A DNA stretch of 64,000 nucleotides from Bacillus sp. NP157 (GTDB taxonomy: Bacteria > Pseudomonadota > Gammaproteobacteria > Xanthomonadales > Rhodanobacteraceae): NCBI GenBank assembly GCA_018889975.1, contig CP076546.1, forward strand, positions 4,557,001-4,621,000. Direction: 5' to 3'. The number at the start of each line of letters is the position of its first letter. Within the stretch, counting starts at the first letter, position 1. The position numbers and the translations under genes were made by a program. The notes beneath the pieces were generated by a model. The model was not told the origin of the DNA and did not search any database. It saw nothing but the letters and a program-made list of their open reading frames with translations. Shown here piece after piece: positions 42,878 through 51,700 of this stretch.

Positions 42878-43624
42878 ATGCAAAGGATCGTCACGTTCCT
42901 GCTGTTCCTCGCACTGGCCGTCGGCACTGCCGTCGCGCAGGAGAAGCCGAAGGCGTGGCCGGATGAGGCGACGCTACGGCACCGACTCACCATTCCTGCC
43001 GGCTCGAAGCTTGTGTTGCGTGGGCGCGACGGTTCGCCCATCGACCTGAAGACCTTCCTCGACGGCGCGAACGCTGATGACGGTGGCTTCGGCTGGACGC
43101 CCGACCTGGGCAACGGCATCACCGTGCTCACCCTCGAAAGCACGCCCTCGAAGCCGAAGAACAAGTGGGGCGACCTCGTCATCGGCGATCCGATTCCCGC
43201 CTTCGATCTTGTGTCGAGCAAAGGCCGCAAGGTCAGCTCGAATCGCTTCGACCACGACCTCACCGTCGTCAACTTCTTCTTCTACGAATGCACCGGCTGC
43301 GTCGCCGAGATCCCCGCGTTGAATGCGTTCCACGTGGCGCACCCCGAGGTCGGCGCCCTGGCAATCACCTACGACGCGAGGGAAGGCCTGGCCCATTTCC
43401 AGAAGGCATATGGCCTGCAATGGGAGATCGTTCCCGACGCCGTGACCTTCATGCGCAAGGCCAACATCGCGATGTATCCGACGCTCGGCATCGTCGACGG
43501 GCACGGCCGCCTGCTCGACCTGCAAGGCAGTTGGACCCTGCATCCGCCGGGCAGGAAGCTGGCGGCGGATGACGTGGCGCGTTGGGTGGCGGACGTGAGG
43601 CAGAAGCAGGTGCAGACGCGCTAA
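42878..43624 (+). CDS. Periplasmic redoxin (TlpA/AhpC-TSA type thioredoxin-like protein)
   Basis: A protein of 248 residues with ATG 42878 after CGGAG. The signal peptide is TFLLFLALAVGTAVAQ. A unique N-terminal part of ~90 residues is followed by the redoxin fold: GDLVIGDPIPAFDLVSSKGRKVS, TVVNFFFYECTGCVAEIPALN with the CTGC active site, and YPTLGIVDGHGRLLDLQG with the cis-Pro. The CxxC and export suggest thiol-disulphide exchange in the periplasm. A hairpin directly follows the stop. Confidence 0.82.
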   Translation: MQRIVTFLLFLALAVGTAVAQEKPKAWPDEATLRHRLTIPAGSKLVLRGRDGSPIDLKTFLDGANADDGGFGWTPDLGNGITVLTLESTPSKPKNKWGDLVIGDPIPAFDLVSSKGRKVSSNRFDHDLTVVNFFFYECTGCVAEIPALNAFHVAHPEVGALAITYDAREGLAHFQKAYGLQWEIVPDAVTFMRKANIAMYPTLGIVDGHGRLLDLQGSWTLHPPGRKLAADDVARWVADVRQKQVQTR

Positions 43625-43652
43625 GCCATAGCTGGGCGCGCCTGGCTATGGC
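43625..43652. terminator. Hairpin between convergent redoxin and serine-hydrolase genes
   Basis: GCCATAGC and GCTATGGC form a perfect 8-bp stem with a 12-nt G/C-rich loop, directly after the redoxin stop and 24 bp before the end of the opposing gene. It may serve both directions. There is no strong T-run. Confidence 0.5.
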
Positions 43653-43675
43653 CGGGCCGCATGGGCCCGATGCCG

Positions 43676-44887
43676 TCAGTGTTGCTGTGCCTTCGCGTGC
43701 ACGCCTGCGACATCCAGCACGCGCTGTCCGAAGTCGCTGAAGCCTTCGCCCGGCTGCTCCTGTGAACCTTCGGCGTCGATCTGCCGGACGGCGACGATCC
43801 TCGCCGACGGCACGACGTAAATGTACTGGCCGCCATCGCCATTGCCCGACACCGCGACCATCGGTCCCATCGTCTTCTTGAACAGCCGGAAGGGACCGAT
43901 GCCGCGGCTGATCAGCTCTTCCTGCAGGGCATCCTTGTGGTCCGGGCCGAGCGCCTTGGCGATGCCTTCGTACATCGCGTCGGTATCGTCGAAATGCGCG
44001 CCCTTCAATCCTTTCTCCAGCGTCGCGACCGTTGCCTCGGGGACTCCGCGTTCGCGTAGCACCGCGATCGACGCCGGGTCGAAGTCGAAGTGGCGAAAGG
44101 CGGGATCGAGCCACCAAAGCAGGCCGAACTGGTCGTCGAACTGCGGCTGCTCGAGCGCGTCGATCTCTGCCGCGGGCAACAGCTGCTTGCCGTGCCACTG
44201 TCCCTTGTCCAGCATCAGCTGCCCGATCTTGCCCAGGTCCGCCGCGGTGAGGGGCAGGCCGGCCATGCCGTAGGGATGGCCCGCCTTGTCCTTCTCCCAG
44301 GGGCCGGGCTGGATGCCCATGTCTTTGAACAGCCCCTCGCGGAAGAATACGTCCATCGGCTTGCCGGACGCCTTCTCGATGATGCCCGAGAGCAGGTTCA
44401 CCGCCTTGTTGTTGTAGCTCGTGTACGCAGGCACGTCGATCTCGGCGGCGAGCGCAAGCTGGATCGCGTCGGGCGCCGGATAGATCTCCTCGGTGGCGTT
44501 GCGCACGTTCTGTATGCCCGACGTATGGTTCATCAGCATGCGAATCGTGATCTTCGCCTTGCGGCCCTGTTTCCACTCCGGATAGAAATCCGCCACCGGC
44601 TGGTCGAACGAGCTGATCTTCCCTTCGGCGACGAGCTGCGCAATGCCGATCGCGACCACCGACTTGGTCACCGACATCAGCTCGATCGGGCCGGGTGCCT
44701 TGCCACCCTTGTAGTAATGGCCGATCTCCTTGCCGTCCTGCCAGACCACCACGGCATCGCTGTGCGACGACTCGCTGCGTTTCAGCAGCTCTTTCAGCGC
44801 GGCTTTCTGGTAGGTCGGGGAGGGCGCGGCGATGGCCGGCGCGGTAACGAAGAGGCCGATCACGGCCACGGCGAGCAGGTTGCGCAT
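43676..44887 (-). CDS. Secreted serine hydrolase (beta-lactamase class C / penicillin-binding-like)
   Basis: A protein of 403 residues with a signal peptide (LLAVAVIGLFVTAPAIAA) and AAGGAG before the start. The SxxK motif is SVTK at residues 72-75, TSYNNKAVN gives the Tyr-x-Asn element, and GNGDGGQYIYVVPSARIVAVRQ near the end corresponds to the C-terminal strand (the usual HTG is replaced). These fit the class C serine-hydrolase family, most of which are esterases or D-aminopeptidases rather than true beta-lactamases. It is periplasmic or envelope-bound. No operon partner. Confidence 0.85.
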   Translation of the reverse strand: MRNLLAVAVIGLFVTAPAIAAPSPTYQKAALKELLKRSESSHSDAVVVWQDGKEIGHYYKGGKAPGPIELMSVTKSVVAIGIAQLVAEGKISSFDQPVADFYPEWKQGRKAKITIRMLMNHTSGIQNVRNATEEIYPAPDAIQLALAAEIDVPAYTSYNNKAVNLLSGIIEKASGKPMDVFFREGLFKDMGIQPGPWEKDKAGHPYGMAGLPLTAADLGKIGQLMLDKGQWHGKQLLPAAEIDALEQPQFDDQFGLLWWLDPAFRHFDFDPASIAVLRERGVPEATVATLEKGLKGAHFDDTDAMYEGIAKALGPDHKDALQEELISRGIGPFRLFKKTMGPMVAVSGNGDGGQYIYVVPSARIVAVRQIDAEGSQEQPGEGFSDFGQRVLDVAGVHAKAQQH

Positions 44888-45026
44888 CAGTCACTCCTTG
44901 GACAGACGGCTGACGCTAGGGAAGGGCCCGGAAACTGTCAATCGCCCGGTGGTCATGCCGGCGCGTGCAGCCGCGCCACGAAGCCAATCCCGTTCCCTGA
45001 GATCGCGGCGGCGTAATGTCCGCGCC

Positions 45027-45341
45027 ATGACGACCCTGACCTGGCCACCGCGATCGACCGACCTGCTCAACGGCCAGAGTCCGTACCGCTACGGCATCGA
45101 TGCCTCGGGGCGACGGGTCGCCTTCGTGCGTGAACTCGCTACGCAGGACGGTTACCGCGTCAGCCTGTTTCCCGATGGCAACCACGACCATGCCGTGGAG
45201 GGCAGGGTGCGCACGGAGGCCTTCGCGATCAAGATGGCGACGCGGTGGATGCAGCGGCGGCTTCGCCCCGAAGCCCCGACGCCACCACCGCATGCAACCG
45301 CGCCGCCAGCGCCTTGCGATCCGTGTCCGGCGTCACCGTGA
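45027..45341 (+). CDS. Small hypothetical protein overlapping the acyltransferase 3' end
   Basis: A protein of 104 residues from ATG 45027. Residues 1-75 (YRYGIDASGRRVAFVRELATQDGYRVSLFPDGN) look protein-like, whereas residues 80-104 are Pro-rich and lie opposite the end of the convergent acyltransferase gene, overlapping it by 113 bp. The real gene may have lost an earlier stop, or the frame may be spurious. I recognise no family. Confidence 0.45.
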   Translation: MTTLTWPPRSTDLLNGQSPYRYGIDASGRRVAFVRELATQDGYRVSLFPDGNHDHAVEGRVRTEAFAIKMATRWMQRRLRPEAPTPPPHATAPPAPCDPCPASP

Positions 45342-46059
45342 CCGGCGGATGGAACACGACGCGCACGAGCGCACCCGACAGGCGCAGGAAACGCTTCACG
45401 TGTGCACCCGCGTCCATGCCGCCGTGGAAAGCGTAGATATCGCGATCGGCACCGGCCGATAGCGCATGCCCGTCGACAGACACGACATCCAGCGTGAACG
45501 GCTGCAACGTCCACGCGGCTCCGGTGCCGTCCTTGTCGATGAACAGCGAGAACAGGCTCGACTTGAACGGCGCCACCTGCTCGCCGGACGACGTGGTGCC
45601 TTCGGGGAAAAGCACCAGGTCCTGCCCCGCCTGCATCTTCGCCGACAGCGACGCGGCCACGTTCGCGGCATCGCTGCGCTTGCGACTGATGAACAACGTC
45701 TGGCCCAGCTCGCCGATGAAGCGCATGCCGGGCCAACGCTCCATGTCGTCCTTGGCGATGAAGCGAGCGCGTAGCAGGCTGCCGAGCACCAGGATGTCGA
45801 AGTGCGATACGTGGTTGCCGACGAAGACCGTGCCGCCACCCTCGCGCGGCGTGCCGACGACGTCGACGCGAATACCCATCGCCGCGCGCAGGCAGCGGAA
45901 CCACAGTCGTGGCAGCACCGATGTCGCCCGGCCGTTCGTGAAACGCTGCACCACCCATTGCAGGGGCATCAACAGCACGCTGGCGAACACCATCGCCGCG
46001 ATCTTGCCGCCGGCACGGAACGTCGAAAACCCGGAAGGCCTCTTGGATGACACTGGCAC
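45229..46059 (-). CDS. Lysophospholipid acyltransferase family protein (PlsC-like)
   Basis: A protein of 276 residues from GTG 46059, chosen because GAGG lies six bases upstream; ATG 45993 is the alternative. An N-terminal hydrophobic segment (MVFASVLLMPLQWVV) is followed by the acyltransferase motifs: FVGNHVSHFDILVLG with the H-x4-D pair, FISRKRSDAA and LFPEGTTSSGEQV. These define 1-acyl-glycerol-3-phosphate acyltransferase-like enzymes, which use acyl-ACP or acyl-CoA at the inner membrane. Not necessarily the housekeeping PlsC. The end overlaps an opposing small ORF. Confidence 0.83.
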   Translation of the reverse strand: MPVSSKRPSGFSTFRAGGKIAAMVFASVLLMPLQWVVQRFTNGRATSVLPRLWFRCLRAAMGIRVDVVGTPREGGGTVFVGNHVSHFDILVLGSLLRARFIAKDDMERWPGMRFIGELGQTLFISRKRSDAANVAASLSAKMQAGQDLVLFPEGTTSSGEQVAPFKSSLFSLFIDKDGTGAAWTLQPFTLDVVSVDGHALSAGADRDIYAFHGGMDAGAHVKRFLRLSGALVRVVFHPPVTVTPDTDRKALAARLHAVVASGLRGEAAAASTASPS

Positions 46060-46184
46060 GCTGCACCTCGATGGGCCTGGGACGTATCCGCTGCAACATA
46101 GCGGGTTTTGGCGACGGAGGTGGTATCGGGCGAGGCCTTCATGGGCACTTGCCGATCCCCGCAAGCCGGCATACAGTGAACCAC

Positions 46185-46547
46185 ATGGTTCAGTATCAAG
46201 ACCGCCTCGACATGACCTTCGCCGCACTCTCCGACGTCACCCGGCGCGGCGTGTTGCAGCAGTTGGGCAGCGCCGATGCCTCGGTCAGCGACCTGGCCGA
46301 GAAGTTCCACATGACCCTGACGGGCATGAAGAAGCACGTCACCATCCTGGAGCAGGCGGGCCTCGTGACCACCGAGAAGGTCGGTCGCGTACGCACCTGC
46401 AAGCTGGGGCAGCGACGGCTGGAAGAAGAAGCCGCCTGGATCGAACAGCACCGCCTCCTCTGGAGCACACGCTTCGACGCACTGGACGAGGTCATCGAAC
46501 GCCTGAAACGCGAGGAGAACACCCATGCCAAACGGAAACGCAAGTAG
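46185..46547 (+). CDS. ArsR family transcriptional regulator
   Basis: A protein of 120 residues from ATG 46185. RLDMTFAALSDVTRRGVLQQLGSADASVSDLAEKFHMTLTGMKKHVTILEQAGLVTTEKVGRVRTCKL is a standard ArsR winged helix; no metal-binding Cys cluster is present, so it belongs to the non-metal group linked to SRPBCC proteins. It overlaps the downstream SRPBCC gene by 23 bp, a tight regulator-target coupling often seen for this pair. Confidence 0.87.
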   Translation: MVQYQDRLDMTFAALSDVTRRGVLQQLGSADASVSDLAEKFHMTLTGMKKHVTILEQAGLVTTEKVGRVRTCKLGQRRLEEEAAWIEQHRLLWSTRFDALDEVIERLKREENTHAKRKRK

Positions 46548-47022
46548 CCCCACCCGCAACCCCACCCAGGTGGAACGCAAGGCCGAGCGCGAACTCGTCG
46601 TCACCAGGACCTTCGATGCCCCCGTGCACCTCGTCTTCAAGGCCTGGAGCACGCCCGATCTGTTCAAGAGCTGGTGGGTGCCGAAATCCGCAGGGATGGA
46701 CCTGGTCTCGTGCGAGATGGACATCCGCACCGGCGGCACCTATCGCCTGGTCTTCAAGCACCCGAACTTCCCCCAGCCGATGGCGTTCTTCGGCACGTAC
46801 AAGGAAGTGACCACGAACACGCGCCTGCAGTGGACCAACGAAGAAAGCGAAGACGGCGCGCTGACCACCGTGACCTTCGAGGAACACGGCGGCAAGACGC
46901 TGGTGACGCTGCACGAACTCTATCCGTCGGAAGCCGCGCGCGACGAAGCCATCGTCGGCTCCGCGGAAGGCCTGCCCGAGCAGTTCGCACAGCTGGATGA
47001 GTTGCTCGCCAGCGGGGCGTGA
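46525..47022 (+). CDS. SRPBCC / AHSA1-like protein
   Basis: A protein of 165 residues. LVVTRTFDAPVHLVFKAWSTPDLFKSWWVPKSAGMDLVSCEMDIRTGGTYRL is the START/SRPBCC N-terminal pattern, and TLVTLHELYPSEAARDEAIVGSAEGLPEQFAQLDELL is the C-terminal helix. The fold binds hydrophobic ligands. It is translationally coupled to the ArsR gene. A strong hairpin follows 20 bp after the stop. Confidence 0.85.
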   Translation: MPNGNASSPTRNPTQVERKAERELVVTRTFDAPVHLVFKAWSTPDLFKSWWVPKSAGMDLVSCEMDIRTGGTYRLVFKHPNFPQPMAFFGTYKEVTTNTRLQWTNEESEDGALTTVTFEEHGGKTLVTLHELYPSEAARDEAIVGSAEGLPEQFAQLDELLASGA

Positions 47023-47041
47023 TTCCCGGTGTTTAGTTAGT

Positions 47042-47082
47042 CGACGCCCTGGCAGCGCACGCCGCGCGTTGCCAGGGCGTCG
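47042..47082. terminator. Strong bidirectional hairpin between convergent genes
   Basis: CGACGCCCTGGCA (47042-47054) and TGCCAGGGCGTCG (47070-47082) are perfect 13-bp complements; parts of the 15-nt loop can pair further (GCGC). It lies between the ends of the SRPBCC and CMD genes, 19 bp after one stop and 4 bp before the other, so it probably terminates both transcripts. Confidence 0.65.
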
Positions 47083-47085
47083 AGG

Positions 47086-47814
47086 TCAGCGCCCCTCGAA
47101 CACACCCTTGGCCACGGGGATCGCCGAGAACACGTTTGGCCAGCCGACATGGAAGGCGAGGTGGGTCAGCACTTCGGACGCTTCCGCCTGGGTCAGCCCG
47201 TTATCCATCGCGCGATTGAGGTGGTAGGGGATCTGCGCGACCTGTCCGTTGGCGATCAGGGCGGCGACGGTGACGAGGCTGCGATCGCGTGGCTTCAGGT
47301 CGGGACGCAGCCACAGGTCCTTGAACAGCGCCTCGGCGGTGTAGTGCACGACACCTTCGGAGACCGGGCCAGCGCTCGCGTTGACGGCGGTGGCGCGTCT
47401 GGCTTCGGCTTCTTCGTCCAGTGGCAATAACTCCGGACGTGCCGGCGGCAGCTGCGTCGCGTCGATGCCTCGCGCGCTGAACACCTCGTGCGCGACCACC
47501 ACGGCCGCCATCGCATTCGGCCAGCCCGCGTAGAAGGCCAGGTGGGTGACGATCTCGGAAAGCTCGGCCGGCGTCACGCCATGGTCGAGCGCACGCGCGA
47601 ATTGCGACGGCATCTCGATCAACTGCTGGCGCGCGATCAGCGCCGCGACGGTGACGATGCTTCGATCGCGACGGCCCAACCCCGGTCGATGCCACACGTC
47701 GTCGTGCAGGGTCTCGCTGGTGTAACGCGCGAGCGCGGGAGAGACCGCGCGGATGACGTCCAGGGACGGCTGGGCCAGGCAGCCTGGGATCGGGGTGGTG
47801 TCGGGGATGGTCAT
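47086..47814 (-). CDS. Two-domain carboxymuconolactone decarboxylase (CMD/AhpD-like) protein
   Basis: A protein of 242 residues from ATG 47814 with GGAG six bases upstream. Two CMD repeats are visible: RRDRSIVTVAALIARQQLIEMPSQFARALDHGVTPAELSEIVTHLAFYAGWPNAMAA and, 110 residues later, PRDRSLVTVAALIANGQVAQIPYHLNRAMDNGLTQAEASEVLTHLAFHVGWPNVFSA. The AhpD-type CxxC is missing from both, so a lactonase or decarboxylase-like role is likelier than peroxidase support. Fused tandem domains are common in this subfamily. Confidence 0.83.
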   Translation of the reverse strand: MTIPDTTPIPGCLAQPSLDVIRAVSPALARYTSETLHDDVWHRPGLGRRDRSIVTVAALIARQQLIEMPSQFARALDHGVTPAELSEIVTHLAFYAGWPNAMAAVVVAHEVFSARGIDATQLPPARPELLPLDEEAEARRATAVNASAGPVSEGVVHYTAEALFKDLWLRPDLKPRDRSLVTVAALIANGQVAQIPYHLNRAMDNGLTQAEASEVLTHLAFHVGWPNVFSAIPVAKGVFEGR

Positions 47815-48051
47815 GGTGGCTCCAGGCATGAGGCGGGGACGGCCCGCCGGGCTGGCAGGCGACCACCCACCTTAGGCGCCGGCGCGTGCCCGATAAATGC
47901 CCGCGCGTCGCTTGGACCTATGCGTGCCATTCATCAATGGAGGCAGGCCTGCTGGCAGATGCAGTGCGCCGACCCCGGCCCCTCGACGCCACCTTGACGA
48001 ACGTGACGACGTTGACGCCCCGTTCCCATCGCCACGGCCACTATCCCGCCC

Positions 48052-49491
48052 ATGCCCGGCGATTCCTTCCTCCGCAGTCCTTCGACCCGCATCCACGAAC
48101 TTCGCCGCAGCGGCCTGCTTGACCGGCCCGGCGATGAGCAGTTCTCGCACCTGACCGAACTGGTTCGGCAGATGCTGGACGTGCCCGTGGCCATCGTCTC
48201 GATCGTCGATGAACATCGCCAGGTGTTCGCGGGGCATTCGGGCATGCCCGAGCCCTGGGCGTCGTTGGGCGAAACGCCGATCACGCATTCGTTCTGCCAG
48301 CATGTCGTCGACCGTGGCACGGTTTTCGTCGTGCCGGACGCCATGGCCGAGCCGCTGGTTCGCGACAACCTCGCCATTCCCGACCTTGGCGTCGCGGCCT
48401 ACCTCGGTGTGCCGATCCACATGCCCGGCGGTGAACTGATCGGCGCGCTGGCGGCGATCGACACCGTGCCGCGCGAATGGACACCGCAGGACATTCGCCT
48501 GCTGGAATCGGTGGCGGTGATCGTCGACAAGGAAATCCGCGTCGGTGCCTCCGAGCGGAAGTTCCGGACCCTGTTCGAGCAGATGCGCGAGGGGTTCTAT
48601 GTCGGCAGCGTGGTGCGTTCGCCGGACGGTACGGTGACGGATTTCCTCTTCGAAGAGGTCAATCCGTCGTTCGGCCGCCTGACGGGCGTGGACACGTCGC
48701 GTGCGAACGGCACCCTGCTCAGCGTGGTGTCGCCTTCGGCCCTATCCGAACTGCTTCCCGTGTTCGAGCGCCTGTTGCAGACCCGTACGCCGGTCGTGCA
48801 TGTGAGCCCGTCGACCCTGCGGGTAGGGCGCTGGTTCGAAACCCGCATGACGCCGCTGTCCGGTGAGCGGCTCATCGGCTTCTTCAGCGACGTCACCGAA
48901 CGGCGCAAGGCGGAAGAGCTACAGGACGTGCTCAACCAGGAAATGAGCCATCGGCTGAAGAACACGCTGATGATGGTCCAGGCCCTGGCGATGCAGACCC
49001 TGCGCACCGTTACCGAGCGCGAGCCGGTACAGGCGCTGGAAAAACGCATCCATGCGCTCAGTTCGGCGCACGACATCCTGTTCCGCCGGAACTGGCACGA
49101 CGCACCGGTGCAGGACATCGCCGAAGCCGCGTTCGGCCGGCTGTGCATGGAAGGCCGCGTCGACTTCGAGGGACCCGACTTCGAGTTCGGCGCAAAAGCC
49201 ACGCTGTCGCTGTCCCTGCTGTTGCACGAGCTGATCACCAACGCCGTGAAATACGGCGCGCTGTCGAACGATACCGGTCGCGTAACACTCAGCTGGTCGG
49301 TCGACGCCGGGCACTTCCACATGGTCTGGAAGGAATCCGGCGGCCCGGTCGTCGTCGAGCCCGCACGCAAGGGCTTCGGCTATCGCCTGATCCGCATGGG
49401 CCTGGGCTCAGGCAGCGTCACTACGGAGTACCGCCCCGAAGGGTTTTTCCTGGAGCTTTCCACTCCGCTTTTGCATTTGCAGCAGGCATGA
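48052..49491 (+). CDS. HWE-family sensor histidine kinase (GAF-PAS-HWE)
   Basis: A protein of 479 residues, cytoplasmic. Residues 25-165 form a GAF domain (VPVAIVSIVDEHRQVFAGHSGMPEPW and SFCQHVV). Residues 168-285 form a PAS domain. The HWE kinase core starts at EMSHRLKNTLMMVQALAMQTL with the phospho-His at residue 300, then LLLHELITNAVKYGALS (N box) and VWKESGGPVV with the W-x-E pair of the family. It forms a two-component pair with the response regulator that starts inside its stop (ATGA). The stimulus is unknown; GAF suggests light, redox or a small ligand. Confidence 0.87.
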   Translation: MPGDSFLRSPSTRIHELRRSGLLDRPGDEQFSHLTELVRQMLDVPVAIVSIVDEHRQVFAGHSGMPEPWASLGETPITHSFCQHVVDRGTVFVVPDAMAEPLVRDNLAIPDLGVAAYLGVPIHMPGGELIGALAAIDTVPREWTPQDIRLLESVAVIVDKEIRVGASERKFRTLFEQMREGFYVGSVVRSPDGTVTDFLFEEVNPSFGRLTGVDTSRANGTLLSVVSPSALSELLPVFERLLQTRTPVVHVSPSTLRVGRWFETRMTPLSGERLIGFFSDVTERRKAEELQDVLNQEMSHRLKNTLMMVQALAMQTLRTVTEREPVQALEKRIHALSSAHDILFRRNWHDAPVQDIAEAAFGRLCMEGRVDFEGPDFEFGAKATLSLSLLLHELITNAVKYGALSNDTGRVTLSWSVDAGHFHMVWKESGGPVVVEPARKGFGYRLIRMGLGSGSVTTEYRPEGFFLELSTPLLHLQQA

Positions 49492-49892
49492 ATTCCATGG
49501 GTCACGTAGCATCCGCCAAACCCGTCGTCCTCGTCGTCGAAGACGAGCCACTGATCCGCCTCATGGCGATCGAACTGATCGAGGACGGCGGTTTCGAGGT
49601 GGTCTCCGTGGGCGATGCGGGCGAGGCCGTCGCCGTGCTGGAAAAACGCCTGGACATCCGCATCGTGTTTACCGACATCGACATGCCGGGTGGCATGGAC
49701 GGCATCCGCCTTGCCGCGGTGATCCGCGAGCGCTGGCCGCCGATCGAGATCGTGGTGACGTCGAGCCATATCCATGTGGCGCAGGGGGATATGCCTGCGC
49801 GGGGGGTGTTTATGTCTAAGCCTTATGATGGGGAGCAGTTGGTTGCCCTGTTGCATACGATGGCGGATGGCCGGGCGGGTGTGGCGCATTGA
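49488..49892 (+). CDS. Single-domain response regulator partner of the HWE kinase
   Basis: A protein of 134 residues: one receiver domain and no output domain. VVLVVEDEPLIRLMAIEL carries the acidic pocket, VFTDIDMPGGMDG the phospho-accepting Asp, VVTSSH the switch Thr/Ser and FMSKPYDGEQL the Lys. ATGA overlap with the kinase gene; a second in-frame ATG lies three codons later. As a lone receiver it should act by protein contact or as a phosphate sink. A REP element begins 7 bp after its stop. Confidence 0.87.
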   Translation: MNSMGHVASAKPVVLVVEDEPLIRLMAIELIEDGGFEVVSVGDAGEAVAVLEKRLDIRIVFTDIDMPGGMDGIRLAAVIRERWPPIEIVVTSSHIHVAQGDMPARGVFMSKPYDGEQLVALLHTMADGRAGVAH

Positions 49893-49898
49893 TGGGAC

Positions 49899-49948
49899 AT
49901 CGCGCGCAGGCGCGCTCCTACAGGGGCGAGGCGACCCTGCGCGCGATG
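49899..49948. repeat. REP element 1
   Basis: ATCGCGCGCAGGCGCGCTCC and the following TACAGGG form the same palindromic core found at 51701-51816 and 53889-53938. A shorter inverted CTGCGCGCGAT at its right side completes the element. It lies between the response-regulator stop and the end of the opposing MFS gene. Confidence 0.85.
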
Positions 49949-49955
49949 CCTTGAT

Positions 49956-51587
49956 TCAAAACAACGCCGCCGCCTTCCCAATCGCGATATAAACCCCGAT
50001 CAAAAACGGCACCCCCACCAGCGCCCAGGCCAGCACGCCCACCACGCCGAACGCCCCGCGCGCCGCATCCTGCGCCCGCGCCGACACCTCCGCCGTCTCC
50101 CGCTGCAACGACTTCTCGTGCGCGAGCTCGGCGTCGGTCATCAGGTCTTTCTCCTTCACCGGCTTCACCAGCAGGTTGCAGACCATGCCTACCAGCAACA
50201 GCACGGCGAGGATGTATAGCGTGCGGTCGTAGACGAGGTTTTTCGCGACACCTGCGTTGAGCTGCGCTTCGCGCACGGCGGCGATCAGGAACGGACCGGC
50301 GACGCCGGCGACCGACCATGCGGTGAGCAGGCGGCCATGGATCGCGCCGACCATCTGCGTGCCGAACAGATCGGATAAATAGGCAGGCACCGTGGCGAAG
50401 CCGCCGCCGTACATTGACAGGATGATGCATACCGCGAAGACGAAGGCCGCGGCCATGCCGGCGTGGCCGAGCGAGGGCAGGGTGCAATACAGCACGATGC
50501 CCAGGGCGAAGAACACGAAGTAGGTGGTCTTGCGGCCCATGAAGTCCGACATCGATGCCCAGAAGATCCGGCCCAGGCTGTTGAACAGGCTGATCAGTCC
50601 GACGAGGCCGGCTGCGGACGCGGCGATCGCGGTTTTCTGTTCCGGCGTCAGCGTCACCGATGCATCGAGCCCGAGCAGCCTGCCGCCGAACACGTCCTGG
50701 AACATCGGGCTGGCCATCGCCAGCACGCCGATGCCGGCGGTGACGTTCATGCACAACACCACCCAGATCAGCCAGAACTGCGGGGTCTTCCATGCGCGGT
50801 TCAAATGCACGTGGCGATGGGTGATCAGCTTGTTGCTTGTTTCCGCCGGTGGGGTCCAGCCCAGCGGACGCCAGCCGGACGGCGGCACGCGGAAGCCAAA
50901 GGCACCGCACAACATCACCAGCAGGTAGAGCAGGCCCATCACCAGCATGGTCGCGGCCACGCCCGGCACGCCGCCTTCGCTGAAGTGCTTGATCAGCGCG
51001 ACCGCGATCGGTGCGCCGATCAGTGCGCCGCCGCCATAACCCATGATCGCGAAGCCGGTGGCCAGGCCGCGCCGGTCGGGAAACCACTTGATCAGCGTCG
51101 ATACCGGGGTGATGTAGCCGAGGCCCTGGCCGATGCCGCCGAGCACGCCCGCGCCGAGGTAGACCAGCCACAACTGGTGCAGCTTCACGCCCAGCGCCGC
51201 CACCAACAGGCCACCGCCCCAGCACAGCGCGGAGATCACGCCGGCCTTGCGCGGCCCCGCGTGTTCCAGCCAGCCGCCCCAGATCGCCGCGGAGATGCCG
51301 AGCATCGCGATGAAGGTTTCGAAGATGTGGGTGACCGCGGGAACGGTCCAGTTACAGTTGGTGGTGAACAGCTGGTCGAAGAAACCGAGCTGGGCACAGG
51401 TCGCGATATCCGCGCCGGGCAACAAGGTCGACATCGGCAGCCAGAACACCGAGAACCCGTAGGCCATGCCGATGCACAGGTGGATGGCGAGGGCGGCAGG
51501 TGGAACCAGCCAGCGATTGAAACGCGGTCCAGCGATCGTGTTCTCGCGGCTCAACACAGAGCCCGCGCCCTCTACTGCCTGATCCAT
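49956..51587 (-). CDS. OFA-family MFS transporter (oxalate/formate antiporter-like)
   Basis: A protein of 543 residues. ATG 51587 with GGGGGA upstream is chosen; the frame stays open ~390 codons further upstream, but that part is antisense to non-coding DNA and a LysR gene. Twelve or more membrane segments start at RWLVPPAALAIHLCIGMAYGFSVF. The OFA signs are GLGYITPVSTLIKWFPDRRGLATGFAIMGYGGGA and the large loop with TNCNW near the N-terminus. It has an extra ~60-residue C-terminal tail with a final membrane segment. Members exchange small carboxylates such as oxalate, formate or lactate/pyruvate; the substrate here is open. Confidence 0.86.
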   Translation of the reverse strand: MDQAVEGAGSVLSRENTIAGPRFNRWLVPPAALAIHLCIGMAYGFSVFWLPMSTLLPGADIATCAQLGFFDQLFTTNCNWTVPAVTHIFETFIAMLGISAAIWGGWLEHAGPRKAGVISALCWGGGLLVAALGVKLHQLWLVYLGAGVLGGIGQGLGYITPVSTLIKWFPDRRGLATGFAIMGYGGGALIGAPIAVALIKHFSEGGVPGVAATMLVMGLLYLLVMLCGAFGFRVPPSGWRPLGWTPPAETSNKLITHRHVHLNRAWKTPQFWLIWVVLCMNVTAGIGVLAMASPMFQDVFGGRLLGLDASVTLTPEQKTAIAASAAGLVGLISLFNSLGRIFWASMSDFMGRKTTYFVFFALGIVLYCTLPSLGHAGMAAAFVFAVCIILSMYGGGFATVPAYLSDLFGTQMVGAIHGRLLTAWSVAGVAGPFLIAAVREAQLNAGVAKNLVYDRTLYILAVLLLVGMVCNLLVKPVKEKDLMTDAELAHEKSLQRETAEVSARAQDAARGAFGVVGVLAWALVGVPFLIGVYIAIGKAAALF

Positions 51588-51700
51588 GCATTTTCCCCCA
51601 GGTGGTCGCACGGCCCGACGGCCGGTAATCCAGCGCGGCCATCCTCCCATGCCCGGAGAGCGTGTCAATACGACGTTGGCCGATGGTGCAGCCTGGCCTC

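Noticed and set aside
43449-44894. A 481-codon minus-strand frame overlapping the serine hydrolase
   Set aside because: Out-of-frame shadow rich in Arg and Gly; the overlapping frame 43676-44887 has a signal peptide, a SVTK motif and a good ribosome site.
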